NCBI RefSeq assembly: GCF_030123105.1
Contig: NZ_CP126095.1
Coordinates: forward strand, 3,038,001-3,102,000
DNA from: Paenibacillus sp. G2S3
GTDB taxonomy: Bacteria > Bacillota > Bacilli > Paenibacillales > Paenibacillaceae
Direction of reading: 5' to 3'
Length of the DNA stretch: 64,000 nucleotides
Shown: in pieces, positions 1-8,144 of the stretch
Layout: every line of letters begins with the position of its first letter
Position numbering within the stretch: the stretch's first letter is position 1
Notes under the pieces: generated by a model
Databases searched by the model: none
Told to the model about the DNA's origin: nothing
Seen by the model: the letters and a program-made list of their open reading frames with translations, nothing else
Program-made: the position numbers and the translations under genes

Positions 1-2
1 TA

Positions 3-209
3 CAACAAGGCCTGAATTTTCGAATTGGAATATGCGTGGGAGATATTCAAGCTAAAGCGGGACTTGCACAGTCTGTAATCTCGAGTTATTTGTTGACTAT
101 GCAAAAAGCTGGATTGTTGGAATCTGAGCGAATTGGAAAGTGGACGTACTATCGCCGAAACGAAAAGACAATTCAGGAATTTTCCGAGTATATTAAAAAG
201 AATCTATAA
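3..209 (+). CDS. ArsR-family transcriptional regulator, C-terminal part
   Basis: This frame is open from the window edge to a TAA at 207-209 and gives 68 residues, so the start lies outside. The visible part reads as the end of a winged-helix domain: a recognition-helix stretch (AGLAQSVISSYLLTMQKAGL), then the wing (ERIGKWTYYRR) and a short C-terminal helix. This matches the ArsR/SmtB family, in which dimers repress neighbouring genes. The MFS exporter 81 bp downstream on the same strand is the likely target. No metal-binding cysteine pair is visible in this part, so the inducer cannot be inferred. Confidence 0.75.
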   Translation, partial: QQGLNFRIGICVGDIQAKAGLAQSVISSYLLTMQKAGLLESERIGKWTYYRRNEKTIQEFSEYIKKNL

Positions 210-237
210 ACGAGAGGGGGAAGGTGTTTTTTTGGAA

Positions 238-265
238 TTACATATCTACAAATCTATATATGTAA
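238..265. promoter_or_regulatory. Inverted repeat upstream of the MFS gene, candidate ArsR operator
   Basis: TTACATAT (238-245) is repeated exactly in inverted form as ATATGTAA (258-265) with a 12-base spacer. It lies between the regulator gene and the MFS start. ArsR-type repressors bind AT-rich inverted repeats of this size. The assignment is inferred from position. Confidence 0.45.
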
Positions 266-290
266 ATATGATTGGAGGATTACATTTAAT

Positions 291-1466
291 ATGAAAAAGG
301 TTAACCCGTTGCTTATCATTATTCTGGCTTTAGGTGTATTTGGTATTATCACTACGGAAATGGGGATTATAGGTGTTCTACCGCAGATAACTCAAAAATT
401 TAATATATCGACTTCACAGACTGGATGGCTTGTAAGTATATTTGCTTTAGTCGTTGCGATTTCAGGACCATTTTTGACATTACTCGCTTCTGGTATTAAT
501 CGTAAATTTATTTTATTAACGGCAGTGCTTATTTTTGCGATATCAAATATTGTTTATGCTTATACATCCATGTTTGAAGTAATGTTGATTTTCCGTATTA
601 TCCCTGCTATATTTCATCCCGTCTTTTTTTCGGTAGCTCTTGTGACCGCAGCCCAACTTGTCCCTCCAGAACAGAGTACCAAAGCAGTTACAAAGGTTTT
701 CGCCGGAATCACAATCGGGTTTGCTTTTGGTGTGCCTTTGACTTCTTATCTCGCGGACAAAATATCATTAGAAGTTGCTTTCCTGTTTGGTGCTGTTGTA
801 AGTATAATTGCCTTTTTAGGGATACTCGCTTGGCTTCCTTCCATGCCTGTTAAAGAAAAAATGTCTTATGGAAAGCAGCTTGGGATATTACGCAAACCCT
901 TATTATGGTTAAATATTGTGACAGTTATTTTTATCTTTGCAGCTATGTTTTCTGTATATAGTTACTTTGCTGAGTATCTTGGTCAAGTAACACATATGAA
1001 CGGGTCATGGATAAGCATCATGTTGATGGTCTTTGGTATAATCATGATTTTTGGGAATTTTTTATTTGGGGGCCTTTTGCATAAAAGTATTACAAAGACC
1101 GTCATCATGTTTCCTCTGCTATATGCGGTAACTTACTTTTTCGTTTATTATCTAGGATCTTATTTTATTCCGATGGTTATTATCATAATCATTTGGGGGG
1201 CAGTGCATTCCGGCGGACTCATTGTCAGTCAAGCATGGTTAACGACCGAGGCAAAAGAAGCTCCAGAATTCGGTAACAGCTTGTTTATCTCATTCTCCAA
1301 TCTTGGGATTACTATAGGAACTTCTATCGGTGGCTGGTTTATTTCTCACTCGGGTATACATGAACTCCTCTGGATTGGAATTATGTTTTCACTGCTTGCT
1401 TTCTTAACGATCATAGTCAAAATTAAAATTTCTAGATCTAGTGTAGTCGAAGTAAATGTACATTAA
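291..1466 (+). CDS. MFS transporter, 12-TM, DHA1-like efflux family
   Basis: The 391-residue protein is almost entirely hydrophobic, with the segment pattern of a 12-helix major facilitator. Residues 1-40 contain the opening helix with a TTEMGIIGVLPQI stretch, typical of the AraJ/YdhP branch of drug:H+ antiporters. The ATG follows a TTGGAGGA ribosome site by 9 bases. It sits directly behind an ArsR-type regulator, which suggests inducible export of a small toxic molecule. The substrate cannot be read from sequence. Length is normal for the family and the frame is intact. Confidence 0.85.
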   Translation: MKKVNPLLIIILALGVFGIITTEMGIIGVLPQITQKFNISTSQTGWLVSIFALVVAISGPFLTLLASGINRKFILLTAVLIFAISNIVYAYTSMFEVMLIFRIIPAIFHPVFFSVALVTAAQLVPPEQSTKAVTKVFAGITIGFAFGVPLTSYLADKISLEVAFLFGAVVSIIAFLGILAWLPSMPVKEKMSYGKQLGILRKPLLWLNIVTVIFIFAAMFSVYSYFAEYLGQVTHMNGSWISIMLMVFGIIMIFGNFLFGGLLHKSITKTVIMFPLLYAVTYFFVYYLGSYFIPMVIIIIIWGAVHSGGLIVSQAWLTTEAKEAPEFGNSLFISFSNLGITIGTSIGGWFISHSGIHELLWIGIMFSLLAFLTIIVKIKISRSSVVEVNVH

Positions 1467-1488
1467 CGGGAAAAGATATTCATAAAAA

Positions 1489-1540
1489 AGCGATAGCCAA
1501 GTATCTTGATTTCCAGGTACAAAGCTGTCGCTGTTTTTTT
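1489..1540 (+). terminator. Rho-independent terminator after the MFS gene
   Basis: AGCGATAGC (1489-1497) pairs with GCTGTCGCT (1524-1532) allowing one G-U. An inner stem continues the hairpin, and a T run follows at 1534-1540. Confidence 0.7.
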
Positions 1541-1634
1541 CATTAAGTCTCTTGTCTTGTGTTTTTCACTGTTTTGCTTTATTTTAATTAGACCCCATGA
1601 AGCTATTACATATGTAAAAGAAAGAGGTTTATCC

Positions 1635-2255
1635 ATGAGTAAAATGTATCTAGTAAAAATCTGCTTAGCTATTACCCTCCTACTCGGAATAACTACCGGT
1701 TGCACAATCACCGAGCAGTCTACTCCGGATCAAGCTCCATCTATAACAACAAGTCCTAGCCCTAAATCTGATGCTACCGCAAAGAATACAGAAGGGGACA
1801 ACAAACGTTTATTAGATGCTAAGGTAACACGGGTAGTTGATGGTGACACCATGAAGCTGACTATCGACGGTAAAAAAGAAACGATTCGTTTGTTACTAGT
1901 TGATACTCCTGAATCCGTTAATCCGAACATTCCTGAGCCACAGCCATTTTCCATAGAAGCCTCAGATTATGCCAAAAAGATGCTTACTAATAAAGATGTG
2001 CAAATTGAACTAGATGTATCAGAACGAGATAAATATGGTCGTCTGCTCTGTTATCTCTATATCGATGGCAAAATGTTTAATGAGCTTCTGCTAGAGCAGG
2101 GCTATGCACGTGTGGCATATGTATTTGCACCTAATACGAAATACGTAGATCAATTTAGAGCGATTCAGGATAAAGCAAGAGAGCAGGGAATCGGTATCTG
2201 GAGTATTGAAAATTACGCGCAAAACAATGGTTTTCATGTTCCCAAAACGCAATAA
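1635..2255 (+). CDS. Thermonuclease-family (SNase-like) lipoprotein
   Basis: I chose the ATG at 1635 because it follows an AAAGAGG ribosome site and opens directly into a lipoprotein signal peptide with lipobox ITTGC (Cys23). The longer open frame upstream runs through the preceding terminator. The 206-residue product has a low-complexity Ser/Thr/Pro linker (about 25-55) and then a staphylococcal-nuclease fold. Visible active-site motifs are VDGDT (calcium Asp), RLLLVDTPE (Arg, Asp, Glu) and ERDKYGR (second catalytic Arg). All catalytic positions are present, so an active, membrane-anchored, calcium-dependent extracellular nuclease is expected. A terminator follows, so it is probably monocistronic. 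Confidence 0.9.
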   Translation: MSKMYLVKICLAITLLLGITTGCTITEQSTPDQAPSITTSPSPKSDATAKNTEGDNKRLLDAKVTRVVDGDTMKLTIDGKKETIRLLLVDTPESVNPNIPEPQPFSIEASDYAKKMLTNKDVQIELDVSERDKYGRLLCYLYIDGKMFNELLLEQGYARVAYVFAPNTKYVDQFRAIQDKAREQGIGIWSIENYAQNNGFHVPKTQ

Positions 2256-2281
2256 AGATCTAATAATATCAGCATTTATAG

Positions 2282-2306
2282 AGCTACCATGAGGTAGCTT
2301 TTTTTA
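2282..2306 (+). terminator. Rho-independent terminator after the nuclease gene
   Basis: A 7-bp stem AGCTACC/GGTAGCT with loop ATGA is followed by eight T. Confidence 0.9.
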
Positions 2307-2338
2307 TATTAGGAAGAACATTCACCTAATGGATGTAT

Positions 2339-2367
2339 TTGACAAGTTGATGCTTTAAATGTGATAC
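2339..2367 (+). promoter_or_regulatory. Candidate sigma-A promoter for the SDR gene
   Basis: TTGACA (2339-2344) is separated by 17 bases from TGATAC (2362-2367). It lies about 50 bases before the SDR start and just after a terminator. Confidence 0.5.
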
Positions 2368-2417
2368 TCTAGTAGTTGGTACTAGTATCAGGTTACAATT
2401 CGAGGAGGATTGCCCTT

Positions 2418-3194
2418 ATGAAATACTTCATAATTACAGGAACTTCAAGAGGAATTGGAGAGTCTATAGCAGAACAACTAGTCTCTGCTGATCACTATCT
2501 GTTTTGTATCTCACGTGAAAGAAATGAGAGTTTAGTAGGTAAAAATAGTAATATAACCTACTATGAATTTGATTTGAATCACATTCATCTGATTGAATCT
2601 CTGATGGGGAGTATTTTCAATTCTATTGACGTGTCAAAAGCGGAGGGAATCTACCTTATTAATAACGCTTCAATGATTGCTCCTGTCTCATTTATTGATA
2701 CGGCTAGGATTGATGAAATAACGGGAAATATAAATGTGAATTTATTAGCGCCCATTATACTAACCTCAATGTTTATAAAATATACGAATGGTCATCTAAT
2801 CGACAAAAGGATCTTAAATATATCATCCTCTTCTGCTAAGAATCATCATCCTGGTATGAGTCTGTATTCAGCAGCAAAAGCGGGGCTAGATGTTTTTTCA
2901 CAATGTGTGGGACTAGAACAGAATCACTCCAAAACACCAGTTGGAATTGTATCCATCTGGCCAGGAATGATTGATACCAATCTGCAAAAAGAGGCTAGAA
3001 GCCAGGATAAATTAACATTTCCATCAGCAGAGATATTTGAGGTAGTTAAGGATTCTGGTATGCTCACAACACCACAGGAAACAGCACAACAAATCATTGA
3101 GTTTTTGTTTAAGCCTAATTTTGAAAACGGAGCTGTTGTGGATATTTACGATTATTCAAAGCTTCAACAGCATTTAAGTGTATCTACAGAATAA
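2418..3194 (+). CDS. SDR-family oxidoreductase (YueD/benzil-reductase-like)
   Basis: The start at 2418 follows GAGGAGG with an 8-base gap. The 258-residue classical short-chain dehydrogenase has the NAD(P) motif TGTSRGIG at 7-14, NNAS at 82-85, catalytic Ser near 136-139, and YSAAK with Tyr150 and Lys154. The Arg after TGTS and the ISRER stretch near 31-35 suggest NADP(H) preference. The overall look is closest to Bacillus YueD-type benzil reductases and sepiapterin-reductase-like enzymes, but the physiological substrate is unknown. It stands alone between terminators and a small decayed region. Confidence 0.85.
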   Translation: MKYFIITGTSRGIGESIAEQLVSADHYLFCISRERNESLVGKNSNITYYEFDLNHIHLIESLMGSIFNSIDVSKAEGIYLINNASMIAPVSFIDTARIDEITGNINVNLLAPIILTSMFIKYTNGHLIDKRILNISSSSAKNHHPGMSLYSAAKAGLDVFSQCVGLEQNHSKTPVGIVSIWPGMIDTNLQKEARSQDKLTFPSAEIFEVVKDSGMLTTPQETAQQIIEFLFKPNFENGAVVDIYDYSKLQQHLSVSTE

Positions 3195-3218
3195 AACAAC
3201 TACTTTCTGGAGGGTATT

Positions 3219-3281
3219 ATGCGAGCTATAGACTGCAGCAATTATTATTGGCAGGATGATGATCGGATCTGGGCTTACTAA
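3219..3281 (+). pseudogene. Short ORF, possible remnant of a larger gene
   Basis: An ATG at 3219 with GGAGGG just upstream opens a 20-codon frame (residues include NYYWQDDDRIW). A second frame then continues from the ATG at 3258 (GLTKDEFLEKNKAI) to a stop at about 3314. The two pieces in different frames look like a frameshifted gene start. I cannot name the family; a GNAT-type N-terminus is a weak guess. Confidence 0.25.
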
Positions 3282-3344
3282 AGATGAGTTTCTGGAAAAA
3301 AACAAAGCAATATAAGCCGTTAAGGAGAGAGAGGATGCTGTTTA

Positions 3345-3800
3345 ATGAGCAATTATATTATGGAGCTAAGAAAACTAGTAGGTTCGAGGCCGCTTATTAT
3401 GGCAGGAGCCTGTGTTTTATTATGTAACGAGCAACAATTACTATTACAACGCAGAACGGACAACGGTTGCTGGGGATTGCCAGGTGGCTCGATGGAGTTA
3501 GGAGAGACTTTAGAAGAGGTTGCTAAAAGAGAGCTTTTTGAGGAGACAGCTTTACTAGCCAAGGGGCTTGAATTGTTCGACATGTTCTCTGGACAAGAGC
3601 TTTATTACAAATATCCAAACGGTGATGAAGTATATAATGTCGTAGCTGCTTACCTATGTACAGAATTTGATGGGGCGCTTAAAGAAGACGGAATTGAAGT
3701 CCAAGAAGTCCGTTTTTTTAATTATGGAGAATTGCCCAGCGAGTTGTCTCCTCCAGATGTTCCAATCATTAAGAGATTTATGGATCGTTTCGTGAAGTAA
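3345..3800 (+). CDS. Nudix hydrolase
   Basis: The 151-residue protein contains one Nudix domain. The Nudix box is recognisable from the GGSMELGE stretch through RELFEET, with the metal-ligand glutamates present. The box ends in TAL, so the usual glycine is Ala. The PGG motif before it is intact. Enzymes of this family hydrolyse nucleoside diphosphates linked to another moiety; the substrate is not evident. The ribosome site is a purine-rich GAGAGAGG about 10 bases before the ATG. It ends 27 bases before a bidirectional terminator shared with the convergent TetR gene. Confidence 0.85.
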   Translation: MSNYIMELRKLVGSRPLIMAGACVLLCNEQQLLLQRRTDNGCWGLPGGSMELGETLEEVAKRELFEETALLAKGLELFDMFSGQELYYKYPNGDEVYNVVAAYLCTEFDGALKEDGIEVQEVRFFNYGELPSELSPPDVPIIKRFMDRFVK

Positions 3801-3827
3801 GGTAGGACGTTGTTTGAAATAATAAAA

Positions 3828-3854
3828 AGGGCTGCCAAGTGGTAGCCCTTTTTT
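3828..3854. terminator. Bidirectional terminator between converging genes
   Basis: AGGGCTGCC/GGTAGCCCT pairs around loop AAGT, with T6 on the right and A5 on the left. It can serve both the Nudix gene and the TetR gene. Confidence 0.85.
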
Positions 3855-3874
3855 CAGCATAATGATAAACATTT

Positions 3875-4411
3875 CTATACATTAAAAAAATCTAAAGTCA
3901 TTTTGGCCATTTCCTCTGGCGTTTCAATACAACCACGAATGATCCACTTTTTCAAAATGCTCCATAGGCCTCCGGCCATCATGGTTCGCATATATTCCTT
4001 CTCAATTTCATTCTGGTATTCTCGTCTAGTGCCCACAAGATGATCCATCACCTTTAAATAATGAACATACTGGTCATTAAGAAGGGCGAACAATTGATTT
4101 TGGATCAAGATGTTAAGAAAGTCTTCGTGTTTTTTCCAATAAGTGAAATAGACTAATGGCATTTCATGAGGGCCGAAGTTCTGAACCTTAATATATTCAT
4201 AAAACTCTTCGAACATCAAATCAATGATGGCTACGAGCACAGATTCTTTAGATGTAAAGTGACGATAAAAGGTTTTTCTTACAAGTCCCGCTTTATCACA
4301 TATCTCTGTAATGGTGATGCTGCTATAGGTTTTCTCTTGTAAAAGCCCAAGCATTGCATCACATAACCACTTCTTTGACCGCTCCGCAATAGGATTAACG
4401 CGAGTGGACAT
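3875..4411 (-). CDS. TetR/AcrR-family transcriptional regulator
   Basis: The ATG at 4411 has AGGAGGTG 9 bases upstream; an in-frame GTG at 4423 lies inside that ribosome site and is unlikely to be used. The 178-residue product has an N-terminal helix-turn-helix (about residues 10-55, with ITITEICDKAGLVRKTFYRHF) and a helical ligand domain. It is divergent from the CrtC-like gene. The shared intergenic region has a palindrome inside the promoter spacer, so it most likely represses that gene and itself. The ligand is unknown. Confidence 0.85.
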   Translation of the reverse strand: MSTRVNPIAERSKKWLCDAMLGLLQEKTYSSITITEICDKAGLVRKTFYRHFTSKESVLVAIIDLMFEEFYEYIKVQNFGPHEMPLVYFTYWKKHEDFLNILIQNQLFALLNDQYVHYLKVMDHLVGTRREYQNEIEKEYMRTMMAGGLWSILKKWIIRGCIETPEEMAKMTLDFFNV

Positions 4412-4451
4412 GTCACAAATCACCTCCTATGTGTAACCTGAGTCACTATTA

Positions 4452-4481
4452 TTGACTGTCTAATATAGACCCAAGTATAAT
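4452..4481 (+). promoter_or_regulatory. Promoter with embedded palindrome, candidate TetR operator
   Basis: TTGACT (4452-4457) and a perfect TATAAT (4476-4481) are 18 bases apart. The spacer contains the exact palindrome GTCTA-ATA-TAGAC (4458-4470). An outer inverted repeat, TGTGTAAC (4430-4437) and GTTACACA (4494-4501), brackets the region. A repressor bound at the inner palindrome would block RNA polymerase. Confidence 0.6.
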
Positions 4482-4533
4482 CGACCCTATCAAGTTACAC
4501 AAGTGTGACATTTATATAGATTAGGAGGGTTTT

Positions 4534-5634
4534 ATGATGAGCGATAAGGTAACCTTAGCAAATCGTAAAGAAGATTATCAGAGACTAGGAATCACAAAAA
4601 AGCCTGCCACCTGGGAAGATGGAATGAGAACAAACGGACAGGCGGGAACTTTTGAGTGGTGGTATTTTGACGCTGAATATACAGATGGTAGCAAGGTTGT
4701 TGTTGTATTTTACACGAAGGATGGGTTCGACATTAAAGGTGAGGCTTGTCCATCGATAAGATTTGAACTGACATTGCCGGATGGAAGAAGCATTACGAAA
4801 TTATTATCTGAAAAGAAAGGTAGCACCATTCGAGCTTCCAAGGAAAAGTGTGATGTGAAAATTGATCGAAGTAGCGTCCAATATTCGAATGGACAATATT
4901 TGATTCATTTTGTAGATGACGAAATTGATTATCGCTGTACTATGAAATCAATCTTACCAATGTGGCGACCTAAAACAGGATATATGTACTTTGGAGAGAA
5001 ACAAGAAGACTTTTTTGCTTGGTTTGTTGCCCAGCCTTCCGCTAAATTGGAGGCCGTACTGACTCTAAATGGAGAACGACGTGAATTAGTAGGAAACGGT
5101 TATCACGATCATAACTGGGGCAATGTTGAAATGAATAAGGTAATTAATCATTGGTACTGGTGTCGTGCGAATGTCGGACCCTATACTGTGATTTCATGCG
5201 ATATCATTGCAGAGAAAAAATACGGCTATAAGCGCAGTCCTATAATCATGATTGCAAAAGATGGTGAGATCCTAGAGGATCAAGAAGAACATACAAAGAT
5301 CGAGCGTAAGGACACAATTAATCATCCCTTTACAAAAAAATTCATGGATAACAAGTTGAAATTTACTCAATCGTCGGGACATAACACATCGTATCAAATT
5401 GAATATCACCGAAAAGATGATCTTGTTGCGAGTTCTTTATTAGCTGGAATGAAGCTTTCCCTCCCCCTAAAGATCGCTATAAAGGTATTGAAAATGAATC
5501 CAACGTATGTGCGCTGTATCGGGACAGTCACTTTGAGAGTCAATAAGAATGGGAGAGAAGAGGTATATGAGCAAGAAGCTTTGTGGGAACAGATGTTTTT
5601 TGCTAAGAATAAACACGCTATTATTCATGAATAA
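4534..5634 (+). CDS. CrtC/AttH-like lipocalin-fold protein (hydroxyneurosporene-synthase family)
   Basis: The 366-residue soluble protein begins at ATG 4534 (a second Met follows) behind AGGAGGG. Features of the CrtC/AttH family are FEWWYFDAEY near residues 38-47, and GYHDHNWGN followed by HWYWCRA near 185-205. In phototrophs CrtC hydrates carotenoids; AttH-like relatives occur in many non-phototrophs with unproven roles. No carotenoid gene is nearby, so a hydratase activity on a lipid or terpenoid is only a possibility. The divergent TetR gene and operator suggest ligand-induced expression. There is no signal peptide, so it is probably cytoplasmic. Confidence 0.7.
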   Translation: MMSDKVTLANRKEDYQRLGITKKPATWEDGMRTNGQAGTFEWWYFDAEYTDGSKVVVVFYTKDGFDIKGEACPSIRFELTLPDGRSITKLLSEKKGSTIRASKEKCDVKIDRSSVQYSNGQYLIHFVDDEIDYRCTMKSILPMWRPKTGYMYFGEKQEDFFAWFVAQPSAKLEAVLTLNGERRELVGNGYHDHNWGNVEMNKVINHWYWCRANVGPYTVISCDIIAEKKYGYKRSPIIMIAKDGEILEDQEEHTKIERKDTINHPFTKKFMDNKLKFTQSSGHNTSYQIEYHRKDDLVASSLLAGMKLSLPLKIAIKVLKMNPTYVRCIGTVTLRVNKNGREEVYEQEALWEQMFFAKNKHAIIHE

Positions 5635-5807
5635 GAGGAAACTTGTAAAGAAGTATTTAGACAAAACAGAGAAACGGTTTGCTGCACTCTAATCTCCAGG
5701 ATTAAAGCAAGTGGAAGTTACTATCTTACGCCAAGTGTCACCTTTCCCATGGAACATTAATACGATGGAACATGAACCATGACATTAGCCCGGAAAGGTG
5801 TGCGATT

Positions 5808-6911
5808 ATGAACGGAACAATCCTCAATTTCTTTGCTGGCGGCAATACGGCTCACGGCTTCTACAGCCTCTATGAGTCATCATTGCAAAATTTAACTCGT
5901 TTGTATGTTTTAAAAGGGGGCCCAGGTACGGGGCAGGCCAAACTGATTAGAGAAATCGGAGAGCAGTTGAATCAACAAGGTTATGAGATCTGGTTCATCC
6001 ACACTGCATCAGATAACGATTCATTCGACGGAGTGATTATTCCCAAATTAAATATAGGAATTGTGGATGGAACAGCTCCGCGTGTAATAAACCCTGAACT
6101 GCCTGAAGAGTCTATCGTATTCGTAGATTTGGAGCAGGCCGCCGATCAGTTCCAGTTGAGCCAGCAGAAGCTGGAAATCGATAATTTAGTTGGAGCAATT
6201 AAACAAGAACATGAATTGGCATATGCTGGCTTTGCTGAAGCGCTTCGCATTCATGACGAATGGGAAGCGATTTATATCGTGAAAATGAATTTCCAAGCAG
6301 CCGATGAGCTGACGCAGGAGTATATTAAGCTTCTGTATGGTGATCAGAAATCTGAAATAAACAGCCGGGTAGATCATCGTTTTTTAGGTGCTGCGACGCC
6401 TAAGGGAGCAGTGGATTTTGTCCCTAATCTAACCGCAGGCTTAAAAAGATATCTGGTTAAAGGACGTGCGGGCTCCGGAAAATCCACACTGTTGAAGAAA
6501 ATAGCGGCTGAAGGCATCAAGCGTGGTTTCGATGTTGAAATTTACCACTGTGGCTTCGATCCAAATAGCCTGGATATGATTATTGTACGTGAGCTTGGAT
6601 TTGCCATTTTTGATAGTACGGCTCCACATGAATACTACCCAGATCGCGCCACTGACGAGATCGTCGATATGTATTCCCGGTGTATACAGCCAGGTACAGA
6701 TGAAGAGTATTCCGAAGCTATAGCAGGCATTAAAGAACGATACTCCAGCACCATGAAACAATCCACACAACATCTGACAGATGCAAAGGTATTCCTAGGT
6801 GCGTTAAAGCAAATCTATGCTTCAACCGTGGATTTTGATCGAGTAGATCAGATTAGATCGCAGATCATACAGGAAATCAACGACATTGTTGAAAGTCCAC
6901 TGGAGGTTTAA
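5808..6911 (+). CDS. Two-domain P-loop ATPase (PRK06851-like), first P-loop degenerate
   Basis: I start it at ATG 5808 (GAAAGGTG 7 bases upstream); an in-frame ATG at 5772 has no good ribosome site. The 367-residue protein is two similar NTPase halves. Half one begins with FFAGGNTAHGFYSL and has GGPGTGQA at 37-44, where the Walker-A lysine is Gln. Half two has an intact GRAGSGKST near 218-226. Both halves repeat a pattern of I-x-DGTAP (half one) and I-x-DSTAP (half two) about 60-70 residues after the P-loop. The family is widespread in Firmicutes without an assigned function. A terminator follows, so it is monocistronic. Confidence 0.75.
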   Translation: MNGTILNFFAGGNTAHGFYSLYESSLQNLTRLYVLKGGPGTGQAKLIREIGEQLNQQGYEIWFIHTASDNDSFDGVIIPKLNIGIVDGTAPRVINPELPEESIVFVDLEQAADQFQLSQQKLEIDNLVGAIKQEHELAYAGFAEALRIHDEWEAIYIVKMNFQAADELTQEYIKLLYGDQKSEINSRVDHRFLGAATPKGAVDFVPNLTAGLKRYLVKGRAGSGKSTLLKKIAAEGIKRGFDVEIYHCGFDPNSLDMIIVRELGFAIFDSTAPHEYYPDRATDEIVDMYSRCIQPGTDEEYSEAIAGIKERYSSTMKQSTQHLTDAKVFLGALKQIYASTVDFDRVDQIRSQIIQEINDIVESPLEV

Positions 6912-6922
6912 ATCTTCATTTA

Positions 6923-6952
6923 AGATCGCTCTCTAAAGGGCGGTCTTTTTTT
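6923..6952 (+). terminator. Rho-independent terminator after the ATPase gene
   Basis: AGATCGCT pairs with GGCGGTCT (two G-U pairs) and is followed by seven T. Confidence 0.8.
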
Positions 6953-6964
6953 ATGAGAACAGAA

Positions 6965-6989
6965 ATTGGTATGGTACATACGCACCAAT
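6965..6989. promoter_or_regulatory. Inverted repeat upstream of azlC, candidate MocR operator
   Basis: ATTGGT (6965-6970) is inverted as ACCAAT (6984-6989) with a 13-base spacer. A related half-site, ACTGGAACTGTATC, lies at 7002-7015. The MocR-type regulator encoded at the end of this operon is the natural candidate to bind here. Confidence 0.4.
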
Positions 6990-7060
6990 GCGGTTATTTC
7001 CACTGGAACTGTATCCAAGTATGCTCTTTCTAGGAACAACGATAAGGGAGAGAGAAACTT

Positions 7061-7804
7061 ATGAATGATCAGAAAGTGATGTTTAAAACAGGGCTAAAAG
7101 ATTCAGTCGCAATAGTTGCGGGATTTATCCCTGCTTGCTTTACGTTTGGATTGGTCGGTAAGGGGTTAGGTTTGGGAAGTCTGGAAGTGTTCTTATTGTC
7201 AGCGCTTGTATTTGCGGGGGCTAGTCAATTTATTGGCGTGAAAATGCTTGCCGCAGGGGCAGCGGCTCCAATGATCCTGCTACTTACCTTAATCATTAAT
7301 TTGAGATATTTGTTTATCAGTTTATCCTTTGGAGGGCAGCTAAATCGTAATATCAGTGTACTAGCGAGAACTTGGATTGGCTTCAGTTTAACAGAAGAGG
7401 TATATGCAGTTAGTATGATCCCTCGAGAGGAAGGAAACCGTAAATCGGAGAATGAAAAACCTAACCAACCCTTAGGACTTCCATATCTACTTGGACTTCA
7501 AATTCCTCCTTATGTGGCCAACCTGTTAGCAACGGCTTCGGGGATAACCCTTGCTTCCTATATCCCAGCTTTATATTTACCGGCACTAAACACTTCATTA
7601 TATGCCTTGTTGATTGCGCTTGTTGTTCCTCAATTGAAGGGCAGCTTACGAAATATGGCTATATGTATATCAGCTGCAGGATCATCATGGCTACTGTACT
7701 CCTTGCTGGGAAATTCTTCAATTCTAATAGCTATGTTGATCGGCATGGCAGTGGGTTCCTTATTTAAAGCGCAAGTCAAAGCCGAGAAGGGGGTATCCGT
7801 ATGA
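7061..7804 (+). CDS. azlC: AzlC-family branched-chain amino acid exporter, large subunit
   Basis: The 247-residue membrane protein has the AzlC signature near the N-terminus (GFIPACFTFGLVGKGLGL, then FAGASQFIGV) and about 8 hydrophobic segments. AzlC and AzlD together export branched-chain amino acids and their analogues in Bacillus. The stop of this gene overlaps the azlD start by 4 bases, indicating translational coupling. AGGGAGAGA precedes the ATG. Confidence 0.9.
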   Translation: MNDQKVMFKTGLKDSVAIVAGFIPACFTFGLVGKGLGLGSLEVFLLSALVFAGASQFIGVKMLAAGAAAPMILLLTLIINLRYLFISLSFGGQLNRNISVLARTWIGFSLTEEVYAVSMIPREEGNRKSENEKPNQPLGLPYLLGLQIPPYVANLLATASGITLASYIPALYLPALNTSLYALLIALVVPQLKGSLRNMAICISAAGSSWLLYSLLGNSSILIAMLIGMAVGSLFKAQVKAEKGVSV

Positions 7805-8112
7805 CCATCTTAATCATTATAGGTATGGCTGTTATTACATTTTTATTTCGATTTGTGCCTTTACTGCTTACGAATCATACGAATGGTTCTTCCAAAGTCC
7901 AAGCGCTGCTGGAGTATTTGCCCATAGCGGTTCTTAGTGCGTTAACGGTACCTGGAATCATTCAGGTAGATCCAGATGTTAATCTTGTGGGTATCGCAGC
8001 AGGGACTGTCGCTGTTATACTGGTATTAATTAGAAAAATTCCGCTGCTCCTCGTGATTCTAGGCTCTGTTTCCGCAGCACTACTCGTAAAAATGCTTACC
8101 CTGTATTTTTAA
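7801..8112 (+). CDS. azlD: AzlD-family branched-chain amino acid exporter, small subunit
   Basis: This 103-residue protein has four hydrophobic segments and the conserved ALLEYLPIAVLSAL stretch of the AzlD family. It overlaps azlC by 4 bases (ATGA). AzlD is needed with AzlC for export; the pair is expected in the cytoplasmic membrane. The MocR-type regulator begins 32 bases downstream. Confidence 0.9.
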   Translation: MTILIIIGMAVITFLFRFVPLLLTNHTNGSSKVQALLEYLPIAVLSALTVPGIIQVDPDVNLVGIAAGTVAVILVLIRKIPLLLVILGSVSAALLVKMLTLYF

Positions 8113-8144
8113 ACAAAAGTCGGAACAGAAGGGGAGGACCTCTT

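Noticed and set aside
1506..1634. Upstream extension of the nuclease open frame
   Set aside because: It runs through the preceding terminator and would bury the lipoprotein signal; ATG 1635 has its own ribosome site.
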